DNA from: Shewanella sp. MTB7
GTDB lineage: Bacteria; Pseudomonadota; Gammaproteobacteria; Enterobacterales; Shewanellaceae
DNA length: 64,000 nucleotides
Reading direction: 5' to 3'
Assembly: GCF_027571385.1 (NCBI RefSeq)
Contig: NZ_CP085636.1
Span: 5,380,501-5,444,500 of the forward strand
Shown: in pieces, positions 36,314 through 46,029 of the stretch
How positions within the stretch are numbered: position 1 is the stretch's first letter
Layout of the letters: each line of letters starts with the position of its first letter
The notes under the pieces: generated by a model
Told to the model about the DNA's origin: nothing
What the model saw: only the letters and a program-made list of their open reading frames with translations
Database searches by the model: none
Made by a program: the position numbers and the translations under genes

Positions 36314-36444
36314 AAAAAAACCGCCAATTAAGGCGGTTTTTTTAATTCCTAACGGTTAGGTGTGGTCAATGCGTGGTCAGCGAATTGCCAGCTCCTTGCT
36401 GTGCAAGGCTTTCAGGTCGATATTAAATCACCCTAAGGTACCTT
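36314..36444. repeat. Conserved island module, copy 3, at the island edge
   Basis: Terminator AAAACCGCCAATTAAGGCGG plus T-run, CCTAACGGTTAGG (36348-36360), GTGGTCAATGCGTGGTCAGC, GAATTGCCAG, CCTTGCTGTGCAAGGC, TTTCAGGTCGATATTAAATC and finally ACCCTAAGGTACCTT (36430-36444). The last string is the candidate right attachment core. The next gene ends 29 bp further right. Confidence 0.85.
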
Positions 36445-36472
36445 ATCGCATACTTAATCTGGCGTAAAAAAG

Positions 36473-36928
36473 TTAAAGATCATCCATGCGAATCGAGCTG
36501 TGTACCAAACGTTGCTGTTGAATTTTTTCGACGCGAACTAAATCATTAAGTACCCCAGCAATCTCATTTGACGAAGAATGTTCGGCGGTTTTTTGCAACA
36601 GATCGATTAATCGATTATCCAAATCTAAGTGAAGCTCTAAAATATCCTCTTCAGACATATTTGCAGTCAGGGTAACCTCATTACACCGTCTAATAAAATC
36701 TTCAAACGTGATGTCTTTATACCAAGTATTTAAGACTTTTTTAGGTGCTTCATCAATATAGTTTTCTAACTGTTCTGCGACAGCATTTTGATGCTGTTTA
36801 AAATACACAAGCAACATTTTCACTCGAGAAGAATCTGCATCGTTAAGCAATCTTGCATACAACTGTGCCATTTCATGTCGACAAGTAGCAACATAACCTA
36901 ATAGTTCATTGAGCTGTTGAAATCGCAT
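36473..36928 (-). CDS. All-helical hypothetical protein
   Basis: 151 aa, predicted as four or five long helices (LLGYVATCRHEMAQLYARLL, YFKQHQNAVAEQLENYIDEA, LVRVEKIQQQRLVHSSIRMD). No Cys pair or membrane segment. The general pattern, with Glu and His on helices (RHEMAQLY, VEKIQQQR), is reminiscent of a ferritin-like or rubrerythrin-like bundle, but the metal ligands are not clear. First gene on the chromosomal side of the island edge. Not recognised by name. Confidence 0.75.
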   Translation of the reverse strand: MRFQQLNELLGYVATCRHEMAQLYARLLNDADSSRVKMLLVYFKQHQNAVAEQLENYIDEAPKKVLNTWYKDITFEDFIRRCNEVTLTANMSEEDILELHLDLDNRLIDLLQKTAEHSSSNEIAGVLNDLVRVEKIQQQRLVHSSIRMDDL

Positions 36929-37108
36929 TGCTTTCTCTCCAAAATATATTGGTTACACCCGTAAGTACGAATTATTATGCCGTCAAAAAAGATGAGAATA
37001 TTTGAACAACTTCAAATTTTGAGGTTTTCCGGCATCCAACACTAATCTTTATCAAGAAAGTTGCTAAGCCGTCACATAAACCACCATCAGAAGAGCTAAA
37101 AGCAGATT

Positions 37109-37186
37109 CAGGTTTCGAGATAGGCTATACCTTGGCAAAAAAGAAGGTATCGACTCATTCTACAAACACAACTGAGCTAATGTCGC
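37109..37186 (-). pseudogene. Decayed tRNA-Gly copy
   Basis: Keeps the 5' end and D-arm (ACTGAGCTAATGTCGC in + orientation, up to 37186) and a distorted anticodon arm (ATACCTTGGC ... AAGGTAT with inserted A's), and a broken T-arm (GGTTTCGAGA). No proper acceptor pairing on the 3' side. Confidence 0.75.
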
Positions 37187-37240
37187 TTAATCTTTTAACA
37201 TTATTTGGATTTATTGGGAGTTTAAAACTAGTAGGAAGAT

Positions 37241-37316
37241 TGGAGCGACATATCGGGTTCGAACCGATGACCTATACCTTGGCAAGGTATCGCTCTACCA
37301 ACTGAGCTAATGTCGC
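37241..37316 (-). tRNA. tRNA-Gly (GCC)
   Basis: 76 nt. Reads GCGACATTAGCTCAGTTGGT on the minus strand; anticodon GCC in the loop TTGCCAA; T-loop GGTTCGAACC; acceptor GCGACAT/ATGTCGC, discriminator T, encoded CCA. First intact member of the array. Confidence 0.97.
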
Positions 37317-37362
37317 GTAAATCTTTTTACTTATCGAACTTGGTATTTCAATAAGTTTAAAT

Positions 37363-37438
37363 TGGAGCGACATATCGGGTTCGAACCGATGACCTATACC
37401 TTGGCAAGGTATCGCTCTACCAACTGAGCTAATGTCGC
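37363..37438 (-). tRNA. tRNA-Gly (GCC)
   Basis: 76 nt, identical in sequence to the copy at 37241, anticodon GCC, encoded CCA. The spacer to its neighbour on the left is 46 bp. Confidence 0.97.
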
Positions 37439-37452
37439 GTAATCTTTTAAAT

Positions 37453-37528
37453 TGGAGCGACATATCGGGTTCGAACCGATGACCTATACCTTGGCAAGGT
37501 ATCGCTCTACCAACTGAGCTAATGTCGC
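37453..37528 (-). tRNA. tRNA-Gly (GCC)
   Basis: 76 nt, same sequence. Only 14 bp separates it from the neighbours on either side; the spacer GTAATCTTTTAAAT recurs, so the repeat unit is 90 bp. Confidence 0.97.
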
Positions 37529-37542
37529 GTAATCTTTTAAAT

Positions 37543-37618
37543 TGGAGCGACATATCGGGTTCGAACCGATGACCTATACCTTGGCAAGGTATCGCTCTAC
37601 CAACTGAGCTAATGTCGC
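37543..37618 (-). tRNA. tRNA-Gly (GCC)
   Basis: 76 nt, same sequence and same 14-bp spacer; third member of the exact 90-bp repeat part of the array. Confidence 0.97.
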
Positions 37619-37632
37619 GTAATCTTTTAATT

Positions 37633-37748
37633 TGGAGCGACCAGTCTTTTGTAAAGAGTGGTTCGAACCGTCTCTTGCTTCGAGAAGTCTATACCTTGGA
37701 AAAAAAAGATATCAACTTTTTCGAGTGAATCAACTGAGCGAATTTCGC
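37633..37748 (-). pseudogene. Decayed, expanded tRNA-Gly copy
   Basis: Sits exactly where the next array member should be. The + strand reads TGGAGCGACCAGTC at the 3' end, GGTTCGAACC for the T-arm, ATACCTTGGAAAAAAAAGAT for the anticodon region and CAACTGAGCGAA for the D-arm, over about 116 bp instead of 76. Two hairpin-like insertions; not a functional tRNA. Confidence 0.8.
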
Positions 37749-37763
37749 TTTCAAACTTTAATT

Positions 37764-37839
37764 TGGAGCGACATATCGGGTTCGAACCGATGACCTATAC
37801 CTTGGCAAGGTATCGCTCTACCAACTGAGCTAATGTCGC
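37764..37839 (-). tRNA. tRNA-Gly (GCC)
   Basis: 76 nt, intact and identical to the others, upstream of the decayed copy. It is the promoter-proximal intact member. Confidence 0.97.
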
Positions 37840-37861
37840 ATAATCTTAACTGTCATCATTA

Positions 37862-37906
37862 ACCAAAGGTATTGTATTTCACCTTTTGTCAACTGAGATA
37901 GTGTCG
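37862..37906 (-). pseudogene. Fragment of a tRNA-Gly copy
   Basis: Retains AAGGT ... ACCTT-like anticodon stem remnants and a CAACTGAGATAGTGTCG string that matches the D-arm and 5' acceptor of the tRNA-Gly. The 3' half is gone. Confidence 0.6.
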
Positions 37907-38052
37907 TAAATATTTACTATGAGAGAGGTAACTGCACGTCAAATTATTCTCTTATATCGACTCTTATCTGCTACAGCAGTAGAGTTGAGGCCGCATTATA
38001 TGAGAATTTCATATTGCTGCAACCCCTTCTTGAAAATAAAATGACTGATTGG

Positions 38053-38598
38053 TCAAATTTTAAATACTTTTGCTCGATAATACTGCAATTCAGCGATAGA
38101 TTCCTGAATATCGATCAATGCTTTGTGGGTGCCTAGCTTGGTAAAGCCATTCATCACCTCTGGTTCCCAGCGACGAACAAGCTCTTTTACTGTACTGACG
38201 TCAATATTTCGGTAATGGAAGTAATCTTCCAGTTCCGGCATATATAATGTCATGAAACGACGATCTTGACCTACACTGTTGCCACACATAGGAGAATCAC
38301 CCGCAGTGACATGCTTCGAAAGAAACTCAATAGTCATTGCAACAGCTTGCTCTTCGGTAAATTGGCTCAAGCGAACTCTATCAACTAACCCAGATTCACC
38401 GTGGTGCTTTTTATTCCAATCATCCATCTTTGCGAGTTGCTCATCAGATTGATGTATAGCAATGACAGGTCCTTCTGCGACTATGTTTAGTTCTTTGTCT
38501 GTCACTATTGTTGCAATCTCAATGATTCTATCAATGTCAGGCTCAAGTCCTGTCATCTCCAAATCGACCCAAATGAGATTGTTTGCATCTGCAGCCAT
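38053..38598 (-). CDS. orn: Oligoribonuclease
   Basis: 181 aa, essential 3'-5' exoribonuclease that degrades dinucleotides, including pGpG from c-di-GMP breakdown. DEDDh motifs: [10 protein letters not shown] near the N-terminus, [10 protein letters not shown] in the centre and [10 protein letters not shown] near the C-terminus. Normal length. Divergent from rsgA, as in E. coli, with the tRNA-Gly genes downstream. Confidence 0.97.
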   Translation of the reverse strand: MAADANNLIWVDLEMTGLEPDIDRIIEIATIVTDKELNIVAEGPVIAIHQSDEQLAKMDDWNKKHHGESGLVDRVRLSQFTEEQAVAMTIEFLSKHVTAGDSPMCGNSVGQDRRFMTLYMPELEDYFHYRNIDVSTVKELVRRWEPEVMNGFTKLGTHKALIDIQESIAELQYYRAKVFKI

Positions 38599-38709
38599 AA
38601 ATCTGCCTTTTTCCCTGTTTGCCTAAATTCAGGCTTTTTTGTTTAAGACCGTGTATCATACTGCTTTTTTAAGCGACACAAAATAACCTTATTTAACGAT
38701 GACAAAACT

Positions 38710-39768
38710 GTGAGTAAAAAGAAACCCCTAAGTCAAGGTCAGCGACGCCGTATGCGAGCCAATCAAGAAAAAAGACTGCAACGGCAAGATTCAGGTAATA
38801 GTAGCCCTGATTTACAGGATAGTTCACTTGGGCCAGAACAGCTCGGAACTGTTATATCCCGTTTTGGTCAACATGCCGATATAGAGACTATATCTGGTCA
38901 GGTTGTACGCTGCAATATGCGCCGAAATATCCAAAGTCTAGTCACTGGCGATAAAGTTATTGCTAGGCTGTCTCAGGATACTGAAACGGGAATAGCTGGG
39001 GTCGTAGAAGCCGTTCACCCCCGTCATTCCTCACTTTCTCGCCCTGATATGTATGACGGCATTAAGATCATTGCAGCCAATATTGACCAGATATTAATAG
39101 TATCTTCGATTGTACCCAGCTTCACAACTCAAATAATTGATCGCTATCTGGTCGCTGCTGAAGATACTGGAATTAATCCTGTAATTATTTTAAATAAAAT
39201 CGATCTAATTTCATCTGAAGAACAAGATTCTATTGAAGCCGCCCTCCAACGATATCGTGATATTGGTTACCAAGTGTTGAAGGTTAGCAGTAAAACTGGC
39301 GAAGGTGTTGATGAGATAAAGGCACTACTCGATGAGAAAGTTAGCGTATTTGTCGGTCAATCGGGTGTAGGTAAATCTTCACTCATTAATTCTATGATGC
39401 CCGACGCAGAGCTTCTTATTGGTGATGTTTCCGAAAACTCAGGTCTAGGACAACATACAACAACGACTGCAAAACTGCTTCACTTTGCAAGTGGTGGAGA
39501 TCTTATTGACTCACCAGGTGTTCGTGAATTTGCTTTATGGCACCTTCCAGCCGAGAGAGTAGGTTGGTGTTTTATTGAATTTAGAGATTATCTAGGCACA
39601 TGTAAATTCAGAGATTGCAAACATAAAAACGATCCTGGGTGTGCCATCACCCAAGCCTTTAATGAAGGTCTGATTGCCGAAGATAGATATAACAATTATC
39701 ACAAAATCATCGGTAGCTTGGATGAACAGCGTCATGCTCGACACTTTAGAGCTGACACAGAAGAATAA
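38710..39768 (+). CDS. rsgA: Ribosome small-subunit GTPase RsgA
   Basis: 352 aa, circularly permuted GTPase that helps 30S maturation. Order of motifs: OB fold, NKID (G4), GQSGVGKSS (G1), DSPGVREF (G3), then a zinc site CKFRDCKHKNDPGC. Starts with GTG. Precedes psd, as is usual. Confidence 0.96.
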   Translation: MSKKKPLSQGQRRRMRANQEKRLQRQDSGNSSPDLQDSSLGPEQLGTVISRFGQHADIETISGQVVRCNMRRNIQSLVTGDKVIARLSQDTETGIAGVVEAVHPRHSSLSRPDMYDGIKIIAANIDQILIVSSIVPSFTTQIIDRYLVAAEDTGINPVIILNKIDLISSEEQDSIEAALQRYRDIGYQVLKVSSKTGEGVDEIKALLDEKVSVFVGQSGVGKSSLINSMMPDAELLIGDVSENSGLGQHTTTTAKLLHFASGGDLIDSPGVREFALWHLPAERVGWCFIEFRDYLGTCKFRDCKHKNDPGCAITQAFNEGLIAEDRYNNYHKIIGSLDEQRHARHFRADTEE

Positions 39769-39803
39769 ATAGCTTAATAGCGAAAAATGAAGGGAAGTAA
39801 AAA

Positions 39804-40667
39804 TTGGATAAAGTAAAAATTGCGCTGCAATACATGATGCCCAAACGTTTAATCTCTCGTCTTGTGGGTAAGTTAGCGGCTGCGGAAATGGGTAGCGTAA
39901 CGACAGTTGCAATAAAATGGTTTATTAAACAGTACAAAATCGATATGAGCGAAGCAGCTCAGAGCTCGCCTGAAGGATACCGTACCTTTAATGACTTTTT
40001 TACTCGAGCCTTAAAACCTGGTATACGCCCGATCTCAGAAAATAAAGAATATATTGTTCAACCAGTAGATGGTGCTATAAGTCAATGTGGATCAATAAAT
40101 CATGGCCAAATATTTCAAGCTAAAGGTCATGAATATTCAGCACTTGCACTTTTAGGCGATCAAGCTGAAGACGCCAAACGGTTTGAGGAGGGTGACTTTG
40201 CCACTATTTATCTGGCGCCAAAAGATTACCACAGAATCCATATGCCTATTAAAGGCACGTTATCGAAGATGACCTATGTTCCTGGCGATCTGTTTTCCGT
40301 AAATCCGTTAACGGCCGAAAATGTGCCCGGTTTATTCGCCAGAAATGAACGCGTTGTCGCTATCTTTGAAACAAAGATAGGTCCAATGGCTATGGTACTC
40401 GTCGGCGCGACGATAGTTGCTAGCATAGAAACAATTTGGGCTGGCACAGTAACACCACCAAGTGGTAAAAAAGTATTTACTTGGGAATATCCAACTGAAG
40501 GCCCAGAAGCTCTGACTTTAGAGAAAGGGGCTGAGATGGGCAGGTTTAAGCTAGGAAGCACGGTTGTAATGCTCTTCGCTAAAGACGCTTTGGATGAGTT
40601 TGCTGATGGTGTGACTCCGAAGTCGATTACACGTATGGGTCAGCCATTCGCAAAAATCGAAGATTAA
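39804..40667 (+). CDS. psd: Phosphatidylserine decarboxylase
   Basis: 287 aa, makes phosphatidylethanolamine at the inner membrane. The self-cleavage site LGST (in [11 protein letters not shown]) that creates the pyruvoyl group is present, as is the DYHRIHMP motif. Start is TTG with AGGGAAG upstream. The stop overlaps the start of the next gene (TAATG). Confidence 0.96.
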   Translation: MDKVKIALQYMMPKRLISRLVGKLAAAEMGSVTTVAIKWFIKQYKIDMSEAAQSSPEGYRTFNDFFTRALKPGIRPISENKEYIVQPVDGAISQCGSINHGQIFQAKGHEYSALALLGDQAEDAKRFEEGDFATIYLAPKDYHRIHMPIKGTLSKMTYVPGDLFSVNPLTAENVPGLFARNERVVAIFETKIGPMAMVLVGATIVASIETIWAGTVTPPSGKKVFTWEYPTEGPEALTLEKGAEMGRFKLGSTVVMLFAKDALDEFADGVTPKSITRMGQPFAKIED

Positions 40668-41545
40668 TGTCTTCAACCGCAAATAATAAACAATCAGGAT
40701 TATTAGAGTTACACATTGCAGTGTTGCTATTTGGTGGCACTGCACTCTTCTCAAAACTCATCCCTCTCAATGCATTAAACATAACGATATTACGCTGTGC
40801 TGTCGCAGCTCTTGTATTAGCCTTAATTGTTAAAGCTAGCAAAAGCAAATTACGACTACATTCATCAAAAGATTACTTTGTCGCTATCGGATTAGGTATT
40901 GTAGTCAGCTTGCACTGGGTGACTTATTTTTCCTCGATGCAATTGTCTTCAATTGCAATCGGAATGATAGCTTTCTTTACCTACCCCGTTATGACTGTTT
41001 TGGTAGAACCTATTTTCACCGGAAATAAAATAAAAAAAGGAGATGTTGTTAGTGGCTTAATTGTTCTTCTTGGAGTGATCCTTCTTATTCCTGAGGCCAA
41101 TTTAGGTAATGATGTCACCTTAGGCATTGCGATGGGAGTTTTGTCCGCTGCATTTTTTACCGCTCGAAATCTACTGCATAAACGATATTTTTCAGCCTAC
41201 TCAGGTTCCAAAGCCATGTTTTACCAAACTGGAGTAGCGGTACTGTTTCTTGCCCCTTGGAGCACTATCGATACAAGCCAGATAGAACTGAATGTTTGGT
41301 GGTTGGTACTCCTACTGGGCGTTATATTTACTGCGGCCCCCCATGCCTTATTTACAGCAGCCCTACGCCACCTAAGTGCTAAAACGGTCAGTTTAGTCTC
41401 CTGCCTTCAACCTTTTTACGGAGCGGTATTAGCGTTGATATTTCTTGGTGAAACCTTAGATATAAAAACCGTGATAGGCGGAGTACTGGTCGTTGTCACC
41501 GCTATATTCGAGACTCAACAGAGTCGAAAGCAACAAAAACGATAA
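40667..41545 (+). CDS. EamA/DMT-family transporter
   Basis: 292 aa, ten predicted membrane helices in two EamA repeats (GTALFSKLIPLNALNITILR in the first, SLVSCLQPFYGAVLALIFLG near the end). The substrate is unknown; relatives export metabolites or amino acids. It is coupled to psd by a 1-bp overlap and separates psd from mscM, which are neighbours in E. coli. Confidence 0.88.
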   Translation: MSSTANNKQSGLLELHIAVLLFGGTALFSKLIPLNALNITILRCAVAALVLALIVKASKSKLRLHSSKDYFVAIGLGIVVSLHWVTYFSSMQLSSIAIGMIAFFTYPVMTVLVEPIFTGNKIKKGDVVSGLIVLLGVILLIPEANLGNDVTLGIAMGVLSAAFFTARNLLHKRYFSAYSGSKAMFYQTGVAVLFLAPWSTIDTSQIELNVWWLVLLLGVIFTAAPHALFTAALRHLSAKTVSLVSCLQPFYGAVLALIFLGETLDIKTVIGGVLVVVTAIFETQQSRKQQKR

Positions 41546-41711
41546 CTTCAACGAACCCAATCACCAGTGAGATATATGGTCTGATACTCGCAATTCTAAA
41601 GATTGGCATTCGGCACTGCGATTAAATTTATTGAAAATAAATTACCAAGGATATCAATCTTGCATTTTATTGGTAATATACCTCAGTCGCTCTCTCAACC
41701 AGCATCAGGCC

Positions 41712-44700
41712 ATGTTTCAAACTATCCGCCCAATTTTACTTTTCATTTTTTTCATCTTTTCCGTTACCGCTAGCGTTGCGAATCCTTTAGATATAAATAA
41801 ACGCTTAGGTTTAAACCAACCTCAAACCGAGCATCTGACTTTAGAAGATAAATTGGCCCATCTAGAACGCAGCACAAATGAACTTGCCGAAATAGAAAAA
41901 AACTATCTAGATTTAATCAGTAACTATCAAACCCACAAGCTGAATATCGAACATCAACTGCAATCAGCTCAAGCACCGTTAACTTGGTCAAAAAACCAAG
42001 GGCTAACTCAACAAGCTTCATTTGCTTATTTAAGGTTGTCAGAATTAAAAGAGATAGAAGCTGAGCTTAACTTAAAGATAACGGCTCTCATCAAAGAGCA
42101 TAATCAACTTCCAAGTAAAATTACAACTGCAAGAAAAACCCTCTTAGCCCATAATAAAAATAAACCACAAGCGATAGGAAGCACTGAAGACAAGTTACTT
42201 ACCGCACAAAGACAGCTCTATACTCAAAGCCTTTCGACACTCGAAGCTGAACTTGCGAGCAGCCAAAAGCGTATAAACCTCAATCAGCAACAGATGCAAT
42301 TGGTAAGAAAACAGTTATCTCAGCAAGAGAGCTTAATTGAATCACTTAATGGAGAGATAGCACTCCAGCGCCAGCACAAAACAGACTCAACCATAGCCAA
42401 GAGCATTATTGAAACCTCTAACGAGCAAAATCCACTGACCCAAGAGCTGAGTCAGAAAAATCGTGATTATGTCGAAGAGTTGAAAAACGTAATCCAACGC
42501 ACCAATGAAACGGTTAAACAACAAGAAAATGCTGAAAACCTCTATCAACAACAAGCTAAACAGTTGGCTAATATCCAACAACAAATCAGTTGGATTAAAC
42601 TAAGCTCCGCCTTTGGTGAGCGTTTTTTACAAATACTGCAGTCACTCCCCTCTCCTCCGGATCAAGAGAAATTACAGACAAAAATTGCTCATAGCAGATT
42701 AATTAAATATCAATTAGAACAAGATCAAACATTAAATAACCAACAGCTTTTATCGACAGGATCATTTACTGAACTGCAAAATAAATTGCTTAACTCGCAA
42801 CATGAACTTTTAATTCAATTGCTACAAGGATACGAACTATACCTCAGTGAACTTGCCGATCTTCGTGTTATATATGAGCAAGTTACCCAACAAAACCTTA
42901 CCATTAAGAGCACTCTCAATGAACATCTGTTCTGGGTTCCTAATGCAAACTCAATCGGTAAATTATGGTTCACGGATATCATTCAGAGTACACAATGGAT
43001 CATCAATCAAAAGCCATTGACTAAAGTCTCTGAATCTATAAGTGTACAAAGTGAACTCTGGTCATGGTGGCTTATCCTCTTAATTATCTGTTTGATAGCT
43101 CAAGATACCTTGACACCAAAGTTTGACAAAAGCATGGCTCAAGATGTCAGTCTGGTTGGTAATGTAACTCAAGACAGCTTCTTCTATACCTTAAGAGCAC
43201 TCGTTAACACTTTCATGTACAGCACCATTATGCCTTCTCCGATCATACTCGCCGGGGTAATAATGTTAGAATCAGATCAGAATATCGTTTCAGCAATCGG
43301 TATGGGACTGCTCTCAATTGGCTTAGTGTATCTTTTATATCGTTTGACTTACTTACTAGCACTAAAAAATGGTTTATTAATTGGTCATTTCAAAGGTAAT
43401 AAAGAGATGATTCGTGAGGGCCAACTTAAGCTGAAAAACTTTACTATTATTGCTATTCCCTTCTTCGGAATCATGGGATTTACTGAGGTAATAAATGATT
43501 CAGTGCTAAGGAATAGCATCGGGAGGGGGGCATTTATCTTCTTCAGCATCTTGCTGTTTATGTTTTATAAAGAGATTCTTTCACTGTCTAAGGTCGAACG
43601 TCATACCCACCAAGATGGTAAAAATAAGAAGCTACTACAGCGGCTTCTATGGGCCATTCTTTTGATCGTCCCACCTGTTTGTTCAGTGTTAGCATTTAGA
43701 GGCTATTACTACACGGCATTCCAGATGTTACTGCAGTTACAGATATCTTTATTACTCTCTCTCGGCTTTATGTTGCTTTACCAACTGACAAAACGTTGGA
43801 TGTTAATTGAACGCCGACGCATAGCCTTTGATCGTGCTAAAACCCGCCGAGCCGAAATACTCACTCAACGGGAGAGAGGCGAAGAGACACAAAGCAATAA
43901 TGATTCTTTGGACACCTACGAAGAGCCTCAGGTCGATTTAGAGACCATTTCTAGCCAATCCCTTGGCCTCATTCGTTCACTGCTCACTTTAGCCTTCCTG
44001 ATGAGCCTGATTGGCTTATGGACCCAAACCCATACTGCATTGTTCTCATTACTCGATGGAGTCACCTTATGGACTAGTAATACGATGGTGAATGGGATCG
44101 AGCAACCCATACCTATCACACTAAAATCCTTACTGTTGAGCCTGATTATTGTTGGATTCTCACTCATGATAGCCACTAATTTGCCCGGTTTAATCGAGTT
44201 GACTATTCTACAAAGGTTAGATCTGACCCATGGTACTGGCTTTGCTATCACCACCGTCAGCCGTTATCTGGTGGTCTTTTTTGGTATTTTGAGCGGTTTC
44301 TCTACATTAGGTATGGAGTGGTCAAAACTGCAATGGCTTATCGCCGCACTTTCTCTGGGGCTAGGTTTTGGTCTACAGGAGATCTTTGCCAACTTTATTT
44401 CAGGCCTAATTATACTGTTTGAAAAACCGGTACGTATTGGTGACACCGTCACGATCAGGGATCTCACAGGTACAGTGAGTAAGATTCAAATTCGTGCCAC
44501 TACCATTATCGATTGGGATAGAAAAGAGATCATTATTCCCAATAAAGCATTTATAACCGAACAACTGATTAATTGGTCTCTTTCTGATCCAATCACCCGA
44601 GTCATTGTCTATGTGTCAGTTGCACGGGATTCAGATCCGGTTCGTGTTGAATCAGTATTATATCAAGCAGTTAAAGAATGTGATGAGGCTTTAGCGATCC

Positions 44701-44924
44701 CAGAGCCCGAAGTGTGGTTTGCAGGATTTGGCAAACACACCCAAGATTACGAAGTCAGAGCTTACGCCAAAGATATGAATACTCGCTGGCCATTGCGCCA
44801 TAAGTTACATAAAGAGATAAGCAAAAAATTACGTGAAAATAATCTTGAACTAGCCTTCCCACAACTGGAAGTTCATATTAACAGCACACAGAATAAAGAT
44901 ACTCAAGGACTCATTAGAACTTAA
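41712..44924 (+). CDS. mscM: Large mechanosensitive channel, MscM/MscK type
   Basis: 1070 aa from ATG 41712, where a signal peptide begins (FQTIRPILLFIFFIFSVTAS). Long periplasmic coiled-coil region rich in Gln (about 30-430), about ten membrane helices, and the C-terminal MscS core: LGLGFGLQEIFANFISGLII, PVRIGDTVTIRDLTGTVSKI and IPNKAFITEQLINWS. Opens under membrane tension. The psd-(EamA)-mscM order is a small variation of the E. coli order. Confidence 0.92.
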   Translation: MFQTIRPILLFIFFIFSVTASVANPLDINKRLGLNQPQTEHLTLEDKLAHLERSTNELAEIEKNYLDLISNYQTHKLNIEHQLQSAQAPLTWSKNQGLTQQASFAYLRLSELKEIEAELNLKITALIKEHNQLPSKITTARKTLLAHNKNKPQAIGSTEDKLLTAQRQLYTQSLSTLEAELASSQKRINLNQQQMQLVRKQLSQQESLIESLNGEIALQRQHKTDSTIAKSIIETSNEQNPLTQELSQKNRDYVEELKNVIQRTNETVKQQENAENLYQQQAKQLANIQQQISWIKLSSAFGERFLQILQSLPSPPDQEKLQTKIAHSRLIKYQLEQDQTLNNQQLLSTGSFTELQNKLLNSQHELLIQLLQGYELYLSELADLRVIYEQVTQQNLTIKSTLNEHLFWVPNANSIGKLWFTDIIQSTQWIINQKPLTKVSESISVQSELWSWWLILLIICLIAQDTLTPKFDKSMAQDVSLVGNVTQDSFFYTLRALVNTFMYSTIMPSPIILAGVIMLESDQNIVSAIGMGLLSIGLVYLLYRLTYLLALKNGLLIGHFKGNKEMIREGQLKLKNFTIIAIPFFGIMGFTEVINDSVLRNSIGRGAFIFFSILLFMFYKEILSLSKVERHTHQDGKNKKLLQRLLWAILLIVPPVCSVLAFRGYYYTAFQMLLQLQISLLLSLGFMLLYQLTKRWMLIERRRIAFDRAKTRRAEILTQRERGEETQSNNDSLDTYEEPQVDLETISSQSLGLIRSLLTLAFLMSLIGLWTQTHTALFSLLDGVTLWTSNTMVNGIEQPIPITLKSLLLSLIIVGFSLMIATNLPGLIELTILQRLDLTHGTGFAITTVSRYLVVFFGILSGFSTLGMEWSKLQWLIAALSLGLGFGLQEIFANFISGLIILFEKPVRIGDTVTIRDLTGTVSKIQIRATTIIDWDRKEIIIPNKAFITEQLINWSLSDPITRVIVYVSVARDSDPVRVESVLYQAVKECDEALAIPEPEVWFAGFGKHTQDYEVRAYAKDMNTRWPLRHKLHKEISKKLRENNLELAFPQLEVHINSTQNKDTQGLIRT

Positions 44925-45631
44925 TGATTATTTTTGCACACAGAGGAGCGAGTGGCTACGTCCCTGAAAACACTTTAGCCGCAATGAAAAAAGCCATTGA
45001 ATTAGGTGCAAGAGCTATTGAGCTTGATATTCATAATGTTGAAGGTGAACTGTATGTTTATCACGATAGAAGATTGGATCATAAAAGCAGTGGGAAAGGA
45101 TTAATTGATCAAGTTTCTAGAAAGTACTTAGACACTATTTCTGTTGAACAAGAGCCCATTCCAACTCTATGGGAAGTCATGTCTTACCTCAGTCAATACG
45201 ACTGCATTGTTAATATAGAGCTAAAAGGCATGACGTGTTTATCTCCTTTTATAACACTTTATCCTCGTCTCTTAGAAAAACTTAATTTTAGCATTGAACA
45301 ACTCCTAATCTCATCATTTCATCATGGATTTCTTCAACTATTTCGTCAGTCATTTCCGCAAGCATACATAGCCCCTTTAATCGAAGGCGTACAACTTAAT
45401 AACACCTATACTGCATTATGCTTAAATGCTTACTCTATCCACCTAAGCATCAGTTTTATCAATCAAGAGCTTGTAGACGAGGTCCACGCAGAGGGATTCA
45501 AAGTATTTGTCTATACTGTCGATCATATTGATGATATTAAAATGTTATCAAACATGGGCGTCGATGGTATATTTACTAATTATCCTGATAGAGCATCCAA
45601 ATTTCTAGAGGAGAGATATATTCTCACCTAA
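44924..45631 (+). CDS. Glycerophosphodiester phosphodiesterase
   Basis: 235 aa, cytosolic (no signal peptide), UgpQ-like. Catalytic residues: His-Arg in FAHRGASGYVPENT, Glu-Asp in ELDIHNVEGELYVYHD, and VNIELKG. Splits glycerophosphodiesters to glycerol-3-phosphate. The start overlaps the mscM stop (TAATGA). Confidence 0.92.
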   Translation: MIIFAHRGASGYVPENTLAAMKKAIELGARAIELDIHNVEGELYVYHDRRLDHKSSGKGLIDQVSRKYLDTISVEQEPIPTLWEVMSYLSQYDCIVNIELKGMTCLSPFITLYPRLLEKLNFSIEQLLISSFHHGFLQLFRQSFPQAYIAPLIEGVQLNNTYTALCLNAYSIHLSISFINQELVDEVHAEGFKVFVYTVDHIDDIKMLSNMGVDGIFTNYPDRASKFLEERYILT

Positions 45632-45648
45632 ACTTTAATTAGGTAAAG

Positions 45649-45981
45649 TTAGATTTGGCGATTTTTCTGCGCCCAACTACCTATTAGCAAAAAAATCACG
45701 ATCACAAACCATAACAGCCAAGGAGCAGGCAGATTAGCCATGTTCTTAGCAAGTAATGGGCTGACGGTCACGATCAGCAGGCCGTAACCAAATGCATTAA
45801 CCATAACAAAAGTAAATGTACGCAATACAAAAGAACGACCGAGTAATTTACGTCTAAGGAAACGATTAACACCAGCCCCGAAGGCCACAAGAAAACAAGC
45901 TATAATTGCAGTAGCAATCTCATTCAACCAAGGATAGAGCAAACTACCAAGTTGATGAAATATTGAAATAATTTGTTGCAT
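45649..45981 (-). CDS. DUF3392 membrane protein
   Basis: 110 aa with three membrane helices (EIATAIIACFLVAFGAGVNR, MVNAFGYGLLIVTVSPLLAK, WLLWFVIVIFLLIGSWAQ). Matches the short DUF3392 family of Vibrio and Shewanella; function unknown. Convergent with the glycerophosphodiesterase gene. Confidence 0.78.
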   Translation of the reverse strand: MQQIISIFHQLGSLLYPWLNEIATAIIACFLVAFGAGVNRFLRRKLLGRSFVLRTFTFVMVNAFGYGLLIVTVSPLLAKNMANLPAPWLLWFVIVIFLLIGSWAQKNRQI

Positions 45982-46029
45982 ATTCAGGTCTATTAATAAT
46001 AAATATAGCTAAGAATAAGCGGAGAAAGT

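Noticed and set aside
37272..37553. Leftward frame with repeated protein units (SVGRAIPCQGIGHRFEPD)
   Set aside because: This is only the translation of the tandem tRNA-Gly genes.
37241..37840. CRISPR-like array from regular 90-bp repeats
   Set aside because: The repeat unit is a full tRNA gene with a short constant spacer; no variable spacers and no cas genes.
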